A stretch of 64,000 nt of DNA, taken from positions 1 through 64,000 of the forward strand of contig NZ_JBJDPS010000004.1 of assembly GCF_044901685.1 (NCBI RefSeq). Direction: 5' to 3'. How positions within the stretch are numbered: position 1 is the stretch's first letter; each line of letters begins with the position of its first letter. The stretch comes from Micromonospora_G sp044901685 (GTDB lineage: Bacteria > Actinomycetota > Actinomycetes > Mycobacteriales > Micromonosporaceae). A model generated the notes under the pieces. It was not told the DNA's origin, made no database searches, and was given only the letters and a program-made list of their open reading frames with translations. Shown here piece after piece: positions 43,633 through 51,847 of the stretch. The translations under genes were made by a program, and so were the position numbers.

Positions 43633-46371
43633 ATGCGTAGAAGTCTCGCCAGTGCGCTCGCGGCGGTTGTCGTCGCCAGCGCGGTGGCCGTGGTGGCCCA
43701 GGTCGCCGTCAGCCCGTCCGCCTCGCCGGCCGTCGCCGCCGCGTCGGAGCCGTACTCCTGGAGGAACGTTCGGATCGACGGCGGTGGTTTTGTTCCTGGC
43801 ATCGTCTTCAACCCCACCGAACGTAACCTGATCTACGCCCGGACCGACATCGGCGGCGCCTACCGGTGGGAGCAGGGCAGCCAGTCCTGGACCCCGCTGC
43901 TGGACTGGGTGGGCTGGGACCGCTGGGGCTGGAACGGCGTGCTCAGCATCGCCACCGACCCGGTGCAGACCAACCGGGTCTACGCCGCCGTCGGCATGTA
44001 CACCAACAGTTGGGACCCGAACCCGGGTGCCATCCTCCGCTCCACCGACAAGGGCGCGACCTGGCAGGCGAGCGTGCTGCCGTTCAAGGTCGGCGGCAAC
44101 ATGCCCGGCCGGGGGCAGGGGGAGCGGCTGGCGGTCGACCCGAACCGCAACAGCACCCTCTACTACGGCGCCGAGGGCGGCAACGGCCTCTGGCGCAGCA
44201 CCGACTACGGCGCCACCTGGGCCAGGGTGACCAACTTCCCGAACCCCGGCAACTACGCCCAGGACCCGAACGATCCCAACGGGTACCTCAACGGCAACCA
44301 GGGCGTCACCTGGGTCAGCTTCGACCGGAGTACGGGCACCGCCGGCAACGCCACCCAGACCATCTACGTCGGCGTCGCGGACAAGCAGAACCCGGTCTAC
44401 CGCAGCACCAACGGCGGGACCTCGTGGGAGCGGATCGCCGGGCAGCCCACCGGTTACCTGGCGCACAAGGGCGTGGTCGACCACGTCGGCGGGTTCCTCT
44501 ACATCGCCACCAGCGACACCGGTGGCCCGTACGACGGCGGCAAGGGCGACGTGTGGAAGTTCAACCGGGCGACCGGGGCCTGGACGCAGATCAGTCCGGT
44601 GCCCTCCAGCAGCGCCGACGCGTACTTCGGTTACAGCGGACTGACCATCGACCGGCAGAACCCGAACACCCTGATGGTCGCCACCCAGATCTCCTGGTGG
44701 CCGGACGCGATCTTCTGGCGGAGCACCGACGGGGGCGCGACCTGGACCCGGATCTGGGACTTCGGCAGTTATCCCAACCGGACCAAGCGCTACACCATGG
44801 ACATCAGCTCGGTCCCCTGGCTGACCTTCGGCGCCAACCCGGCGCCGCCGGAGGAGTCGCCGAAGCTCGGCTGGATGAACGAGTCGCTGGAGATCGACCC
44901 GTTCGACGGCAACCGGATGATGTACGGCACCGGCGCCACCATCTACGGCACCACCAACCTCAGGAACTGGGACACCGGCGGCCAGCTCACCATCCGCCCG
45001 ATGGTCCGGGGGCTGGAGGAGACCGCCGTGCTCGACCTGGTCAGCCCGCCGACCGGGGCCCCGCTGGTGAGCGCGCTCGGCGACATCGGCGGCTTCCGGC
45101 ACACCAACCTCGACGCCGTCCCGCCGATGATGTTCACCCAGCCGACCATGACCAGCACCACCAGCCTCGACTACGCCGAGTCGAACCCGTCGATCATGGT
45201 CAGGGCCGGCAACTTCACCGACTCCGAGCGCCCGAACGACAGCCATGTCGCCTTCTCCACCGACGGCGGGGCGAACTGGTTCCAGGCCCAGGAGCCGGGC
45301 GGGATCAACAGCGGCGGTACGGTCGCCGCAGCGGCCAACGGCAGCCGGTTCGTCTGGGCTCCCGGTGACCCGGGCCAGCAGGTGGTCTACTCGGTCGGGT
45401 ACGGCAACTCGTGGACCGCGTCGAGCGGCGTACCGGCGAACGCGAAGGTCGAGTCCGACCGGGTCAACCCGAACAAGTTCTACGCCTTCGCGGGTGGCCG
45501 GTTCCACGTCAGCGTCAACGGCGGGGCCAGCTTCACCGCCACCGCCGCGACCGGCCTGCCGAGCAGCGGCAACGTGCACTTCAAGGCGGTGCCCGGAGTC
45601 GAGGGCGACATCTGGCTGGCCGGTGGGGACAGCACCGGCGGCACCGGGATCTGGCACTCGACCAACTCCGGGGCCAGCTTCACCAAGCTCACCAACGTCA
45701 CCGGGGCGGTGAACGTCGGCTTCGGCCGGGCGGCGCCGGGGCAGACGTACCCGGCGCTGTTCGCGTTCGCGACCCTGGACGGCAAGTCCGGCGTGTACCG
45801 CTCGGACAACGCCGGGGGAGTCTGGGTGCGGATCAACGACGACCAGCACCAGTACGGCAACGCGGGCGAGGCGATCACCGGCGACCCCCGGGTGTACGGC
45901 CGGGTCTACCTCGGCACCAACGGTCGGGGCATCCTGGTCGCGGACCGGCTCGGCGGTCCCACGAACCCGCCGACCACCCCACCGACCACCCGTCCGCCGA
46001 CCACCCCGCCCACCACTCCGCCCACCACCCGCCCGCCGACCACTCCGCCGACCACCCCACCGGCCGGCGGCTGCTCGGCCAGCTACTGGGTGACCGGCTC
46101 GTGGCAGGGCGGCTTCCAGGGCGAGGTGACGGTACGCAACACCGGCGGTACGCCGACCACCGGCTGGACGGTGAACTGGGCCTTCCCGAATGGCCAGACA
46201 CTCACCCAGATCTGGGGCGGTACGCACACCCAGACCGGTGCGAACGTGACCGTCCGCAACGTCGGCTACAACGGCGTACTCGCTCCGAACGCGACCACGA
46301 CCTTCGGGTTCCTGGGCAGCCACACCGGCACCAACGGGGTGCCCAGCCCGGTCGGCTGTCTCCGGAGCTGA
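43633..46371 (+). CDS. GH74 xyloglucanase with CBM2
   Basis: A 912-residue secreted enzyme. The signal peptide is about 1-37. The GH74 double beta-propeller spans about 39-770, with Asp 72 in ARTDIGGAYRW and Asp 484 in ALGDIGGFRH at the positions of the two catalytic acids of characterised GH74 xyloglucanases. Repeated STDKGATW, STDYGATW and STDGGATW motifs mark the propeller blades. A Pro/Thr linker (about 776-812) leads to a C-terminal CBM2 (CSASYWVTGSWQGGFQGEV ... GTNGVPSPVGC). It hydrolyses plant xyloglucan outside the cell. A strong terminator follows. Confidence 0.95.
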   Translation: MRRSLASALAAVVVASAVAVVAQVAVSPSASPAVAAASEPYSWRNVRIDGGGFVPGIVFNPTERNLIYARTDIGGAYRWEQGSQSWTPLLDWVGWDRWGWNGVLSIATDPVQTNRVYAAVGMYTNSWDPNPGAILRSTDKGATWQASVLPFKVGGNMPGRGQGERLAVDPNRNSTLYYGAEGGNGLWRSTDYGATWARVTNFPNPGNYAQDPNDPNGYLNGNQGVTWVSFDRSTGTAGNATQTIYVGVADKQNPVYRSTNGGTSWERIAGQPTGYLAHKGVVDHVGGFLYIATSDTGGPYDGGKGDVWKFNRATGAWTQISPVPSSSADAYFGYSGLTIDRQNPNTLMVATQISWWPDAIFWRSTDGGATWTRIWDFGSYPNRTKRYTMDISSVPWLTFGANPAPPEESPKLGWMNESLEIDPFDGNRMMYGTGATIYGTTNLRNWDTGGQLTIRPMVRGLEETAVLDLVSPPTGAPLVSALGDIGGFRHTNLDAVPPMMFTQPTMTSTTSLDYAESNPSIMVRAGNFTDSERPNDSHVAFSTDGGANWFQAQEPGGINSGGTVAAAANGSRFVWAPGDPGQQVVYSVGYGNSWTASSGVPANAKVESDRVNPNKFYAFAGGRFHVSVNGGASFTATAATGLPSSGNVHFKAVPGVEGDIWLAGGDSTGGTGIWHSTNSGASFTKLTNVTGAVNVGFGRAAPGQTYPALFAFATLDGKSGVYRSDNAGGVWVRINDDQHQYGNAGEAITGDPRVYGRVYLGTNGRGILVADRLGGPTNPPTTPPTTRPPTTPPTTPPTTRPPTTPPTTPPAGGCSASYWVTGSWQGGFQGEVTVRNTGGTPTTGWTVNWAFPNGQTLTQIWGGTHTQTGANVTVRNVGYNGVLAPNATTTFGFLGSHTGTNGVPSPVGCLRS

Positions 46372-46423
46372 ATCTTCCTCGGCCTCTTCCTCGACGTCTT
46401 CCTGACGCTCGTCCCGACCCGAT

Positions 46424-46470
46424 CGTGCCGGCGTCGCCCACCAGGTGTACTGGTGGGCGACGCCGGCACG
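46424..46470. terminator. Perfect 21-bp bidirectional terminator
   Basis: 46424-46444 is exactly complementary to 46450-46470 around a 5-nt loop. It lies between the convergent GH74 and amphipathic-repeat genes. Confidence 0.85.
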
Positions 46471-46507
46471 GTCATCGGGTGCCCGGTCGCCTCGACCGGG
46501 CGGTGGT

Positions 46508-47014
46508 TCAGTTGTTCAGCCGTACGGTGTTCGGCGGGGGAGTCAGCTCGACGAACTCCACCGCTTCGGCCGTAGCCGGGTCCTCGCCCTGGCGGGCGAT
46601 CATGGCGCGGGCGGCCGACCCGGCGGCCCAGCCGAGGGCGGCGCCGACACCGGCGGCGCCGATGATCCAGAGCCAGGGCAGCCCGGGGCGGCGCCCGGCC
46701 AGTGCGGCGGAGGCGGCGGTAGCCCGCCGCCACGCCTCGTCGCGCATCGCGCCGACCCGGTCACCGGCCTCCCCGGCCAGGTGGCTGGTGCCCCGCCGGG
46801 CCGAGTGCACGGTGTGCCGGGTGGCGTCCCGGACGGTGTCACCGGCCGAGTGCACGGTGTGCCGGGTGGCGTCCCGGACGGTGTCACCGGCCGAGCGCAC
46901 GCTGTGTCGGACGGTGTCACCGGCCGAGCCGAACGCGGACTGTAGGTGCTCCCACGCCTGGTCGGCGATCTGTTCGGTTCTGCTCCGACGCGCCATCAGG
47001 TTGGTTCCGAACAT
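46508..47014 (-). CDS. Amphipathic repeat protein with C-terminal membrane segment
   Basis: A 168-residue protein. Residues 25-75 repeat SAGDTVRDATRHTVH, an amphipathic-helix pattern recalling LEA or apolipoprotein-like sequences. A helical region and one membrane segment, LPWLWIIGAAGVGAALGWAA (about 110-130), follow, with a short acidic tail. GAGGAGG precedes ATG 47014, which decides the start. It could bind membranes or protect during desiccation, but no specific function is known. Confidence 0.72.
   Translation of the reverse strand: MFGTNLMARRSRTEQIADQAWEHLQSAFGSAGDTVRHSVRSAGDTVRDATRHTVHSAGDTVRDATRHTVHSARRGTSHLAGEAGDRVGAMRDEAWRRATAASAALAGRRPGLPWLWIIGAAGVGAALGWAAGSAARAMIARQGEDPATAEAVEFVELTPPPNTVRLNN
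46801..46923 (-). repeat. 45-bp intragenic tandem repeat
   Basis: 46801-46845 and 46846-46890 are identical over almost their entire length. A shorter, diverged third unit runs from 46891 to about 46923. In-frame, it encodes the 15-residue amphipathic unit. Confidence 0.85.
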
Positions 47015-47183
47015 TGGTACCTCCTCGGATGCCGAAAGCAGCGGGCACTTCGGACAGAGCCATCTGTTCGGCGCGGTTTCCGTTGTGCTTCCGAGGTGCC
47101 CGGACATGTTCGGCGGCAAACCCGCGAGCACCGACCGAAGTGGGCCGGAGACCGCATGGTGGCGGAATCCGGCCCAGGGGAGG

Positions 47184-47327
47184 CTAGCGGATCAGGACAA
47201 TTGCCGCACCACGGGCGAAATTGTCGTCGTCATCGTCGTCATCGTCGTCTCCGGACCCGAATCCGCAGGCCAGGACGAGGGCGAGCAGGGCGCCGACGCC
47301 CGCCAGGCCGAGCAACCGCTTCAGCAT
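47184..47327 (-). CDS. Poly-aspartate small lipoprotein
   Basis: A 47-residue precursor. The signal sequence MLKRLLGLAGVGALLALVLA is followed by Cys 21 in a lipobox (LVLAC), then GFGSG, nine consecutive Asp (27-35), and a short tail, NFARGAAIVLIR. GAGAGGA precedes ATG 47327. The mature peptide would be a lipid-anchored 27-residue acidic peptide outside the membrane. Asp runs can bind calcium or other cations. The Asp codons form a GATGACGAC repeat, which is prone to length change. Confidence 0.7.
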   Translation of the reverse strand: MLKRLLGLAGVGALLALVLACGFGSGDDDDDDDDDNFARGAAIVLIR

Positions 47328-47747
47328 GATCAGTCCTCTCTTGGTGCCGCACGAGGGGCGTGCCAATCGAGGCCCCGAGTCTAGGTGTCGCCGTCCACCA
47401 CACCCGGCAACGAACGACCGGTTCTGCTTCAGGAGGTGTCGCGCCTGCTGGAAGCCGGGGCCGGGCCGGAAACAGAACACTGGGGCAGAAGTCACCCGGC
47501 GCGAGGGGCGCGCGGGGTCAACGCCTGCCGGATCGGGGGATACCCTGATGGCCGGACGGTGCTGCGGCTGGCATCCTGAATTGTGAGAACATATGCTGAC
47601 GAATGACCGGATAAGGACTGTTTTGTCGGACCAGCCGCATAGATTGCCGAGCCTGAGGGGTGGCGACCGAGGCCATCCGAGGAATACTCTCGGTCGCGGC
47701 CCGCGTACTGATGAAGCGCCCGGATCTGGGCGAGTGGAGGTGCTCGC
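47328..47747. promoter_or_regulatory. Divergent intergenic region before the STAS gene
   Basis: 420 bp without a convincing gene. A hairpin with arms GCGACCGAG (47663-47671) and CTCGGTCGC (47689-47697) lies about 50 bp before the STAS start. The moderately AT-rich part at 47575-47645 probably holds the promoter. GTGGAGG at 47734-47740 is the RBS. Confidence 0.4.
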
Positions 47748-48116
47748 GTGAGCCTGTCGATCGCCAAGTCGATCCTGCCTGGTGGAGTCGTTGAGATCGC
47801 CCCGCGTGGTGAGATCGACGTCGACACCGCGTACGAGGTGCGCGAAGCTGTTGTCGGCCTGCTCGCGAAGGGGCGTCCGCCTCGGATCGAGCTCAACATG
47901 CGTCTGGTCAGCTTCATCGACTCGGTCGGAATCAGCGCGATGGTCGCCGGTTTCCAGACCGCCGAGGTGAGTGGTGTGAAGCTGGTCGTCACCGAACCGA
48001 GCCGGTTTGTACACCGGCAACTCTGGGTCACCGGGCTGCTCGGCCTCTTCGGTGCGCCCGAACCGTACTTCTCCCCGACGGCGCCAACGCCGGAAGCACA
48101 GCTTCCCGGCGCCTGA
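47748..48116 (+). CDS. STAS-domain anti-anti-sigma factor
   Basis: A 122-residue STAS protein. The domain covers residues 1-100, with VVEIAPRGEIDVDTAYEVRE and the phosphorylation loop FIDSVGISAMV, where Ser 59 after Asp is the expected target of an anti-sigma kinase. A short Pro-rich tail follows. Such proteins release sigma factors when unphosphorylated. No kinase or sigma gene is adjacent, so partners must be elsewhere. Confidence 0.9.
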   Translation: MSLSIAKSILPGGVVEIAPRGEIDVDTAYEVREAVVGLLAKGRPPRIELNMRLVSFIDSVGISAMVAGFQTAEVSGVKLVVTEPSRFVHRQLWVTGLLGLFGAPEPYFSPTAPTPEAQLPGA

Positions 48117-48128
48117 GCGCCAGACCCT

Positions 48129-48169
48129 CCGTCACCGGCCGTGGTGGGACCACGCGCGGCCGGTGACGG
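48129..48169 (+). terminator. Terminator of the STAS gene
   Basis: CCGTCACCGGCCG (48129-48141) pairs exactly with 48157-48169. An inner GTGG/CCAC extends the stem. It begins 12 nt after the stop. Confidence 0.75.
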
Positions 48170-48190
48170 AATCATTTCCGGACCCACGAG

Positions 48191-48330
48191 CGCCCAGCCC
48201 GCCGGACGCGGTTACGCTCCCGACCCGCCCAGCCCGCCGGACGCGGTTAGGCTCCCGACCCGCCCAGCCCGCCGGACGCGGTTAGGCTCCCGACCCGCCC
48301 AGCCCGCCGGACGCGGTTAGGCTCCCGACC
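48191..48330 (-). repeat. Four 35-bp tandem repeats at the 3' end of surE
   Basis: Units begin at 48191, 48226, 48261 and 48296; a partial fifth begins at 48331. Each reads CGCCCAGCCCGCCGGACGCG, then GTTASGCTCCCGACC. Read on the minus strand, each unit carries the codons for the last residues of SurE and a TAA, so the gene's 3' end has been copied in tandem. Copy one differs by a single base. There are no spacers, so this is not CRISPR. Confidence 0.9.
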
Positions 48331-49144
48331 CGCCCAGGTCGGAGAGGTCCAACCCATCCACCTCGCTGATCGCCCGCACCGCGCTGACCGAGGCGTAGCC
48401 GGCCGCGAGCCAGGCCACGTCCGTGCCGGGCAGCACCGGCTCACCGGATTCCTCCAGCGCGGTCCGGACAAAACCCCGCCCGGACTCGGCCACCGTCATC
48501 TGCACCTGACCGAACCCGGCCAGCGATCCCACGCGTACGCCACGCAGCCGCTCGTACGGCAGGTCCGGCGAATTCACGTTCAGTACGGTCGTCTGCGGAC
48601 CCGAGGTCAGCCGGGGCACCAGCTCGACCGCCAGCGCGGCTGCGGTCGCCCAGTGCCGTTCCTCGTCCCGGTGCCCGACCGAGGAGATCGCCGCACCGCC
48701 GCTGGCCGAGGTGCCCTCGTGCGCGGAGAGCACGTCGAGTGAGACGGCGAGCGCGTGGCACCCGTTCGCGGCGGCGGTGAAGGCCGCACCGACGGTGCCA
48801 GAGTGCAGCACCGCCCGCCCCACGTTCGCGCCCCGGTTCACCCCGGAGAGGACCACCGTCGGCGGCGGCCCGAACGCACCGTGGATCGCGATCAGCGCGA
48901 TGAAGCCCGGTGAGCCGGCCACCCCGTACGCCGGAATTTCCTCGATCCGCTCCAGCGAGTGCTCCTCGACCAGCACCCGGCCCTCCCGCTCGACCGCGAT
49001 CATCGCCGCGCTGGTGCCGCTCGCCTCCTCCTGCGGTGCCGCCACCACCACGTCGTAACCCCGGTCGGCGACCGCCCGCGCGAGCCACCGGATGCCCGGC
49101 GCGGCGATCCCGTCGTCGTTCGTGACCAGCACCCGGACCGTCAT
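48317..49144 (-). CDS. surE: 5'/3'-nucleotidase SurE
   Basis: A 275-residue SurE-family phosphatase. The metal-binding NDDG (9-12) follows the first strand. SGVNRGANVG and HSGTVGAAFTAAANG complete the active site. It dephosphorylates nucleoside monophosphates in a metal-dependent way. The ATG overlaps the stop of the PfkB-type kinase gene, so a kinase and a phosphatase are made together. The C-terminus (LSDLGGSGA) and stop lie in the first unit of the 35-bp array. Confidence 0.92.
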   Translation of the reverse strand: MTVRVLVTNDDGIAAPGIRWLARAVADRGYDVVVAAPQEEASGTSAAMIAVEREGRVLVEEHSLERIEEIPAYGVAGSPGFIALIAIHGAFGPPPTVVLSGVNRGANVGRAVLHSGTVGAAFTAAANGCHALAVSLDVLSAHEGTSASGGAAISSVGHRDEERHWATAAALAVELVPRLTSGPQTTVLNVNSPDLPYERLRGVRVGSLAGFGQVQMTVAESGRGFVRTALEESGEPVLPGTDVAWLAAGYASVSAVRAISEVDGLDLSDLGGSGA

Positions 49145-50118
49145 GCCGTGGTCGCCCGGTCGGCCAGGTCGTCCGGGGTCGTCCGGTCCTGCCGCTCCGA
49201 CCCGACCGGGACCAGTCGGACCCGCTCGACCAGCCCGGCGATCGAGTCCGGCCGCCCCGTCCCGAGCCCGTGCCGGGTCACGTTCAGCGCGCCGGCCGCC
49301 GCCCCGGTACGGATCGCCAACCGCAGGTCCCCGCCACCGGCCAGTACGGCAGCCACCCCGGCGGTCATCGAGTCGCCGGCACCGCGCGGGTCGGCGGCCC
49401 GCAACCGGGGCATGTGCACCTCGTACACCTCGCCGTCGACCAGGGCGAGTGCCGGTTCGTCGGCCCGGCTGACCACCACCGACTCGGCACCGCTCGCGTG
49501 CAACTCGTGCAGCACCCGGGTGAACTCCTCGTCGCTGTCCTCTCCGGCCAGGCCGTCGCGGAGCAGCTCCTCGTGGCTGACCTTGAGGAAGGAGACGCCG
49601 CCGTCGAGCACCGCCCGCAGATAGTCGCCGGACAGGTCCGCCACCACCCGGCTGCCGTTGCCGCCCAGGTCGGCGGCGAGCCGGCGGTAGACGTCCGACG
49701 GCACCAGCGTCGGGTCACCCGGTCCGCTGAGCACGCTCACCGCCGAGCGCAACCCCTCGCCGAGGGTCAGGTTGTAGAGGTCGTCCAACTCGTGCCGGTT
49801 GAGCGGGTGGCCGGGCACGTCAACCACCTCCTCCTGCCGGCCGTCCCGGTGGTCGTGGACAAAGCCACCGCTGCTGGAGTCCCGGCGTACCACCTTCAGC
49901 TCGACCCCCTCGCTCGCCATCAGCGGTTCGAGCACCTGTCCGATCTCACCGCCGAGGCTGGCGCAGAGCACCACGGAGGTGCCCAGGCAGGTGATCATGC
50001 GCGCCTGCCACACCCCCTGACCGCCGGGATGCAGGTGGATCTCCGGCTCGTCGCCGGTCTGATCGATTGTCACCGTCAGTTGTGGAGCGGGCGCGAAGAC
50101 CATGACGTGGGCATCCAT
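49141..50118 (-). CDS. PfkB-family carbohydrate/nucleoside kinase
   Basis: A 325-residue kinase of the ribokinase fold. N-terminal substrate sequence is HLHPGGQGVWQARMITCLG. The catalytic motif is DPRGAGDSMTAG near residue 255, with Asp as catalytic base. VVRRDSSSGGFVHDHRDGRQ lies in the lid region, as in 1-phosphofructokinase-like members. It phosphorylates a sugar, sugar phosphate or nucleoside; the substrate cannot be told. ATG 50118 is supported by AGAGG. Operon with surE. Confidence 0.88.
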   Translation of the reverse strand: MDAHVMVFAPAPQLTVTIDQTGDEPEIHLHPGGQGVWQARMITCLGTSVVLCASLGGEIGQVLEPLMASEGVELKVVRRDSSSGGFVHDHRDGRQEEVVDVPGHPLNRHELDDLYNLTLGEGLRSAVSVLSGPGDPTLVPSDVYRRLAADLGGNGSRVVADLSGDYLRAVLDGGVSFLKVSHEELLRDGLAGEDSDEEFTRVLHELHASGAESVVVSRADEPALALVDGEVYEVHMPRLRAADPRGAGDSMTAGVAAVLAGGGDLRLAIRTGAAAGALNVTRHGLGTGRPDSIAGLVERVRLVPVGSERQDRTTPDDLADRATTA

Positions 50119-50271
50119 GACCTCTACTTTCCCCAACCGGTGAACAACAGGTGGCCGATTCGCGTACATCGCTCGATTCGTTCGGCAATCGGTCCCGCGG
50201 TGTGGGCTGTCGCGAGCGTCGCTCGCGTGTTCCACTGTCCGGCAGACATCGACGCCCATAGAGGAGACTCG

Positions 50272-50718
50272 GTGACGAAGCAGGATGTCTTCCAGTACAC
50301 GGTCCAGGCCAGGTGCGGCCGGGACGAGGCGGTACGGCTGCTCACCGACCTGAGTGCGCAGGCGGACCTGCACCCGCTGATCGTCCGGGTCCGGCCCCGA
50401 CCGCCGCGAGCGGGCGCGTTGCACAGCTTCACCATCTCGGATCGGCTCGCCTGGGGTCCGTTCCGGCTCCGCACGAGCTACCAGGCGGACGTGCTGAGCG
50501 CGAGCGAGGACGAGGTGGTGACGGTCGCCCGGCAGTGGCCGAACACCACCGTCCGCAATCACGCTCGGCTGCGATCCGACGCGGACGGGGTGACCACCAT
50601 CGACGTACAGATCACCCTGGCCGCGCCGGAGCCACTTTTTGCGTACGCGTTCCGGCAGGCCCGTACCGCACACCTGGCCCTGGCCGCCCGCATCCGCGAC
50701 CACCTCGACCGCACGTAA
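50272..50718 (+). CDS. SRPBCC-family protein
   Basis: A 148-residue helix-grip protein. It begins FQYTVQARCGRDEAVRLLTD, then alternates strands with LADLHPLIVRVR-like sequence and ends in a long helix, YAFRQARTAHLALAARIRDH. GAGGAG precedes GTG 50272. The stop codon TAA is part of the large palindrome that follows. It probably binds a small hydrophobic ligand; the ligand is unknown. Confidence 0.78.
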   Translation: MTKQDVFQYTVQARCGRDEAVRLLTDLSAQADLHPLIVRVRPRPPRAGALHSFTISDRLAWGPFRLRTSYQADVLSASEDEVVTVARQWPNTTVRNHARLRSDADGVTTIDVQITLAAPEPLFAYAFRQARTAHLALAARIRDHLDRT

Positions 50719-50767
50719 GGAAGGGCCCCTTATTAACGCATAGCGTTAATAAGGGGCCCTTCCTTAC
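50715..50767. repeat. REP-like palindrome, copy 1 (25-bp arms)
   Basis: Arms 50715-50739 and 50743-50767 are exact complements around ATA. The inner third is AT-rich (TTATTAACGC). Outer arms read GTAAGGAAGGGCCCC. The TAA in the left arm is the stop of the SRPBCC gene. A related copy lies at 51790-51847, with a 21-bp identical block (50751-50771 with 51827-51847). Confidence 0.85.
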
Positions 50768-50851
50768 ACCTGAGCGGTGCCGGCGGGTTCGGGGGTGAGC
50801 TGCGGCACAGCCGGCGGCGGCTGGCCGGCGGTTGCCGTCGCGACCCGCACC

Positions 50852-51685
50852 ATGAGGAGTGTGAGCAGCTTGTACGCCGGCTCCGGCCGGGATCCGGGCA
50901 GCGCCGAAGCGCTGGCCGAAGCCTGGTTCGTGGCACTGTCGGCGAAGATCGACGCGACACCCGACGCGCGGTTCGAGCGGGGAAGCGACGGCGTCCACCT
51001 GGTCGTCACCGGTGTGCTGATGCCGACCGGCAACGGTGTCTTCACCACCGCGACCAACCCCGACCCTCAACGGGTCGCGGCACTCGCCGACAAGATGGTC
51101 GGCAGGGGATTGCCCTGGTCGATCCAGGTCCGGGGCGAGCCGGACGCCGAACTCGTCCGACTCGCCGCCGGCTACGGCCTGACCGCCCGGGTGCCGAGCC
51201 CGCTGATGAGCCGGTCGGCGCCCCGGGTGCCGGCCCCGACCCGGGCCGGCGACGCCGTCGGTGCCGCCGGGTCGGACACCGCACGGGTACGCCCGGCAAC
51301 CGGCGCGGACGGTCCGGTCTACGCCAACCTGATCGCCACCGCCCTGGGGCTGCCCCGGCCGGTGATCGGCGAGTTCGCCTCCGCACCCGTGCTGGAGGCC
51401 CCCGGCATCACCGGTTACCTGGTCGAGTGGGACGGCGTGGCGGCCGGCACCGGGCTCAGCACCCGCTTCGGCGAGCATCTTGGCGTCTACAACATCACCG
51501 TGCCGCCGGCGTTCCGCCGCCGGGGCTTCGCCCGCCTGGTCAGCGAGACCGTGCTGCGCGACGGGTTCGCCTCCGGCGCCCAGGTAGCCTTCCTGCACGC
51601 CAGCGCCCAGGCCCAGTCCCTGTACGAGTCACTCGGCTTCCGTACCGTCGAGACCTGGACCTACCTCGTCCCCGACGCTTCGTGA
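50852..51685 (+). CDS. GNAT-family N-acetyltransferase
   Basis: A protein of about 277 residues from ATG 50852 (GTG 50861 possible). The N-terminal half is a degenerate GNAT-like domain. The C-terminal half is a normal GNAT fold with acetyl-CoA motif VPPAFRRRGFARLVSETVL and LHASAQAQSLYESLGFRTVE. The substrate is unknown. A 13-bp hairpin lies just after the stop. Confidence 0.85.
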   Translation: MRSVSSLYAGSGRDPGSAEALAEAWFVALSAKIDATPDARFERGSDGVHLVVTGVLMPTGNGVFTTATNPDPQRVAALADKMVGRGLPWSIQVRGEPDAELVRLAAGYGLTARVPSPLMSRSAPRVPAPTRAGDAVGAAGSDTARVRPATGADGPVYANLIATALGLPRPVIGEFASAPVLEAPGITGYLVEWDGVAAGTGLSTRFGEHLGVYNITVPPAFRRRGFARLVSETVLRDGFASGAQVAFLHASAQAQSLYESLGFRTVETWTYLVPDAS

Positions 51686-51693
51686 CCGGCCCC

Positions 51694-51745
51694 ATGATCC
51701 CGAAGACTCCGGCCGGTCCTGGCGAGCCAAACTCTTCGGGATCAT
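51694..51745 (+). repeat. Hairpin with ATGATCCCGAAGA arms
   Basis: ATGATCCCGAAGA (51694-51706) and its exact complement (51733-51745) enclose a 26-nt loop. It lies 9 nt after the GNAT stop and probably acts as a terminator. The AT-leaning arms differ from the other hairpins. Confidence 0.65.
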
Positions 51746-51789
51746 CGACACCCCTCGCTCATCGAGCGGCGCACCTGCCGAGAAGGGGT

Positions 51790-51847
51790 GTTAGGAAGGG
51801 GCCCTTCCTATACAAAAAGCGATAACAAGGGGCCCTTCCTTACACCT
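51790..51847. repeat. REP-like palindrome, copy 2
   Basis: Begins GTTAGGAAGGGGCCC at 51790 and ends in the 21-bp block shared with copy 1. The arms pair imperfectly around an A-rich loop (ATACAAAAAGC). Its right end supplies the TAA stop of the YnfA-like gene on the minus strand. Confidence 0.75.

Noticed and set aside
43375..46323. Leftward 982-codon open frame opposite the GH74 gene
   Set aside because: Antisense to a conserved enzyme with catalytic residues; codon pattern is that of a shadow frame.
48191..48330. CRISPR array
   Set aside because: The 35-bp units are directly adjacent with no variable spacers, and no cas genes are present.
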